Shown here: piece after piece, positions 51,901 to 53,401 of the stretch
Numbering within the stretch: the stretch's first letter is position 1
Layout of the letters: the number at the start of each line of letters is the position of its first letter
From: Acholeplasmatales bacterium
GTDB taxonomy: Bacteria; Bacillota_I; Bacilli_A; Izemoplasmatales; Izemoplasmataceae
Assembly (NCBI GenBank): GCA_007694145.1
Contig: RECF01000061.1
Coordinates: 1 to 53,401, forward strand
DNA: 53,401 nucleotides
Reading direction: 5' to 3'
The notes under the pieces: generated by a model
Told to the model about the DNA's origin: nothing
Database searches by the model: none
The model's input: the letters and a program-made list of their open reading frames with translations, nothing else
Position numbers and translations under genes: made by a program

Positions 51901-53401
51901 TCGATGGTGGCGAGTTGGTCGACATTCTAACTTTGCTTGAAGTCAAAACGCTGTTGCCTGATGATGGTACGAGCATTCTCTTTGAATCGGCCATTCTTCA
52001 TGCGACCATTTCGGGTGCGCTCTTTAGTGCACTTGACAATACCTTTGCGTTTGATATGCCTGATGGCTCTATCTTTGAACTCAATCTTACCCTGCCGTAT
52101 TATACAGAAGATGGCAATGTCATCCGAATTACGGTAGGTGCAGGCGATGAAGCGTTTGAGTTCATTGCCAAATCCGAGTTGCAAGTTTTCCTCAATATGG
52201 TCGATACACTCATTATCGGAGACGACTATGAACGTGTCGCTTCAACATTACTTGACCTTGAAGATGACTTTGGCGTGCTTGACACCATTCTCACCCTTGA
52301 GCCGCTCTTCACGGACCCCTATGTATTGCTCAGTTCCTCAATCATCCGCTCGGTTGTCTCGCAAGCGCTCATCCAAGCCGGTGATGAAGTGTTTGTTCTC
52401 GAAATCGGTGACGATGTCTATGATCTCGCTTTGCCGATGCCTTTCTACAGCATTGCGGGCACCCCTGTCCGGGTTACCCAAGGTGCCGGAGAACGGGCGA
52501 CTGAATACATAGTTCGTGCTGAAATGGAAATCCTGTTTGATATTTTGAACAGTGTTTTAGTCGACAAAACCTTTACGACGATTTTTGATACGCTTGATGC
52601 CCTTGACGACGGTTTGGGTGCGCTCGACAATCTCATCAGCCTTGATGCGATTTTGGATCCAAACAGCGTACTACTCAACTCGGCAATCATTCATGCTGTA
52701 CTATCAAAAGCATTGATTGATTTCATCGACACAACGCTTGAAGTTGAGTTTACTGAAGAACTCAGCCTCGATGTGCCCGTTAACGTGCCTTACTATAATG
52801 TCGCCGGCGAAAGCATCCGCATCACAGTCGGTGCTGGTGAGCGCGCCACAGAATATGTGGTTGACTTTGAAATACAGTCATTCATAAACATGGTTGATGC
52901 GACGCTGACAACGCGTAGTATTGGCGATATTCTTGAAGCGATAGACGGTCTTGATGATGGCTTTGGCGGTCTCGATGATATCATCGATATCGATGGGTTG
53001 CTCAATGACGACAGCATTTTGCTTGATTCAGCTATCTTCCATGCCTTTGTTTCGCGGGCTATTTTCAGCCTGCTCGATCAAACCTTGTCGTTTGATTTGA
53101 CAGACGACTTTACGCTTGATATTGTTCTTGCCGTTCCGTTCTATGACGAAGACGGTAATCCTGTCCGCATTCTCGTTGAAGACGACGGTACTGTCGTATT
53201 CCTCGCCAATGGTGCAGTATCCCGCGCGATTGAGTACATTTCCCGCGCGGAAATTCAACACCTTTTGAACATCATCAACTCTGCGCTTGTTGAGCGTAAT
53301 ATCGGTACGATTCTCGATGTGTTGACTGGTGACCTTGATGACCTAACAGTTCTCAATGATTTGTTCTCACTCGAGAAGCTCCTTGGCGATGAGTCATTAT
53401 T
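48942..53401 (+). CDS. Giant repeat protein with CvpA-like membrane N-terminus, 3' end cut by window edge
   Basis: The frame is open from ATG 48942 to the window end: 1,486 residues and two bases, no stop. Residues 1-200 hold three or four membrane helices in a CvpA-like layout (FAVLFGYLRGLKKTIYTFI, then RRRRFGALFGVLNAGLTIYA). The rest is a strongly acidic, Cys-free (none found) array of long degenerate repeats. A VPFYDEDGNPVRI-like segment recurs at nt 50506, 50768, 51067, 51370, 51736, 52089, 52437, 52783 and 53132. Spacing is about 87-101 residues in the first copies, then a near-constant 116. Each late unit also has LNSAIIHA-like and ATEYIVRAE-like motifs. The repeats probably lie outside the membrane as a rod or adhesin stalk. 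CvpA similarity is by pattern only. Confidence 0.75.
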   Translation, partial: MLQQLNFGLLFNLMFVLIIVFAVLFGYLRGLKKTIYTFIVKLVFLLFFIITINGMVNMLWSMNILGLGSLLGAIIPELSGVGSFKEALPLILELYLGDMLSTSITNEEFIAFTTGLGLFVFKVAYTIVYFTVVWALYRLVFLIVRFIFVKEDKEAEKPVKLRRRRFGALFGVLNAGLTIYALIIILGGFMSIAESVESLNADTASLRSNALNVQDEWVPLSDPLVDLDAFADIFELVDNVTDGFNRTVFVRIAGIFRVADPDSDQRIAIHLRLFDRVFSFKYRDENISVRKELAILADAAGIFLNSKFIETQDIADIRPDDVRDIFETASGSKLFIAILPLAIEVAADYFDVDISVEREELYALDWETEIKQLGQIAYAMLTIVHYAGLLDDALDLETVTFDGEQMQALFDSLADSALMTLTAYVAMETVLREVGGMVEAVITIPVGLDWDAEFRALGYIVNQIVSTNITLGDINAGDPFAILGILSAVDFTILIESKLISYAAINILTGALDIEALDMIVVPDTVIWFDEDGNVPVGGELFTILNAVNEIAKVAGQINLDDLDLNFLHDLSYDIIASIFASQIVEATLGSLLLNLDELGLEDIEEFLVIPSAAKKTIMVNEEARDIVKADELLLIFDFFFALDIEDYNDLLPDNIDVSLLKLFSVSEEESHVLNQALADKLLASNILHASVSTLVFNQLEELELDDMVTIPHLSFDGEVVVYTDPIDDIKYISRQEIKNVLALALIVELESLEALEEMAIDVAGVFEHIDIVLNSAIIHATLTDLLLDFTEEALADFEIDERTIEIFLVVPHLDDSGQPVRILVGEGQTDPVTGEDVSREYISKHEVKNLVSFARSLLVTTDLKVILDALEDDDPLALDAVVSLENLFADSEHAALFDSSIVQGTLSKALLDIASEPLFVLDLDMTTIELGLQVPFTTFDGTPIRIEVGEGVTAFEYITKAELNRFLEILDVALIDKSVGNLLDTIDGGELVDILTLLEVKTLLPDDGTSILFESAILHATISGALFSALDNTFAFDMPDGSIFELNLTLPYYTEDGNVIRITVGAGDEAFEFIAKSELQVFLNMVDTLIIGDDYERVASTLLDLEDDFGVLDTILTLEPLFTDPYVLLSSSIIRSVVSQALIQAGDEVFVLEIGDDVYDLALPMPFYSIAGTPVRVTQGAGERATEYIVRAEMEILFDILNSVLVDKTFTTIFDTLDALDDGLGALDNLISLDAILDPNSVLLNSAIIHAVLSKALIDFIDTTLEVEFTEELSLDVPVNVPYYNVAGESIRITVGAGERATEYVVDFEIQSFINMVDATLTTRSIGDILEAIDGLDDGFGGLDDIIDIDGLLNDDSILLDSAIFHAFVSRAIFSLLDQTLSFDLTDDFTLDIVLAVPFYDEDGNPVRILVEDDGTVVFLANGAVSRAIEYISRAEIQHLLNIINSALVERNIGTILDVLTGDLDDLTVLNDLFSLEKLLGDESL
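51250..53260 (+). repeat. Six in-frame ~348-bp protein-coding repeats
   Basis: The anchor motif (L)(N/D/E)SAI(I/L/F)HA is found at about nt 51264, 51633 (as DSSIVQG), 51981, 52329 (as SSSIIRS), 52674 and 53022. Intervals are 369, 348, 348, 345 and 348 bases, i.e. 116 residues with small indels of whole codons. DNA identity between units is low while protein motifs persist, so this is an old array under selection, not a recent tandem duplication. Confidence 0.8.

Noticed and set aside
51250-53260. CRISPR or DNA-level tandem repeat
   Set aside because: The periodicity is in the protein; DNA identity between units is low and no short repeat-spacer structure exists.
49478-53261. Many antisense frames of 60-100 codons opposite the giant gene, repeating every ~350 bases
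   Set aside because: They recur with the same period as the coding repeat and are its reverse-strand shadows.

Overview
The window reads as chromosomal DNA from a low-to-mid GC (near half GC by eye, not counted) fermentative, anaerobic bacterium of the Bacillota or a free-living Mycoplasmatota-like lineage. Supporting signs are strong AGGAGG-type ribosome sites, GTG and TTG starts, sigma-A-like promoters with 17-base spacers, CcpA-type cre boxes, and the gene neighbourhood cmk / S1 protein / der / gpsA / HU. TGA is used as a stop (hydC, mutL, der), so the code is standard and not that of Mycoplasma. The exact lineage cannot be fixed from this window. No rRNA, tRNA, CRISPR array, prophage or intact insertion sequence was seen.

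Layout. 1-5.8 kb: a truncated secreted beta-propeller lipoprotein (minus), a P1B-4-type metal ATPase and an ice-binding-like (DUF3494) lipoprotein. 5.8-9.3 kb: a small excisionase-type HTH gene in a gene-poor stretch, then mutL-miaA. 9.4-13.5 kb: hydC-hydB-hydA, a trimeric NADH/ferredoxin-type [FeFe] hydrogenase. 13.5-21.2 kb (minus): the operon buk-ptb-bcd-pckA-aminotransferase, preceded by a separate tryptophanase gene. 21.3-30.1 kb: an Old Yellow Enzyme, small unknowns, a rhodanese, efp, a CNNM/CorC protein, an rRNA pseudouridine synthase, and a three-gene unit of two multi-pass membrane proteins plus an M20 (PM20D1/CPS1-like) hydrolase. 30.1-34.7 kb (minus): MscS, a K+-dependent membrane pyrophosphatase and a CPA2 antiporter. 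34.9-41.3 kb: cmk, S1 protein, der, gpsA, HU, and an ankyrin protein with a membrane partner. 41.5-48.5 kb: a CPBP protease, KtrA, RdgB, a stand-alone B12-binding protein overlapping a MacB-like ABC transporter, a phosphoesterase and a GH13 glucosidase. From 48.9 kb to the end: the first 1,486 residues of a giant repeat protein with a CvpA-like membrane N-terminus.

Metabolic picture. Leucine dehydrogenase, phosphate butyryltransferase and butyrate kinase are the same trio as in the Bacillus bkd operon. They suggest fermentation of branched-chain amino acids (or butyrate formation) with substrate-level ATP. An aminotransferase and PEP carboxykinase connect aspartate, oxaloacetate and PEP, tryptophanase supplies pyruvate, and the hydrogenase disposes of electrons as H2. 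The pyrophosphatase recovers energy from PPi. cre-like boxes lie between the -35 and -10 of the buk, hppA and glucosidase promoters, and weaker ones lie upstream of the hydrogenase operon and between tnaA and the OYE gene. This suggests one carbon-catabolite circuit over most of the energy genes.

The most unusual items are the giant CvpA-repeat protein, the B12-binding protein embedded in an ABC-exporter operon, the DUF5058-like/membrane protein/M20 triad, and the Big2-DUF3494 lipoprotein.
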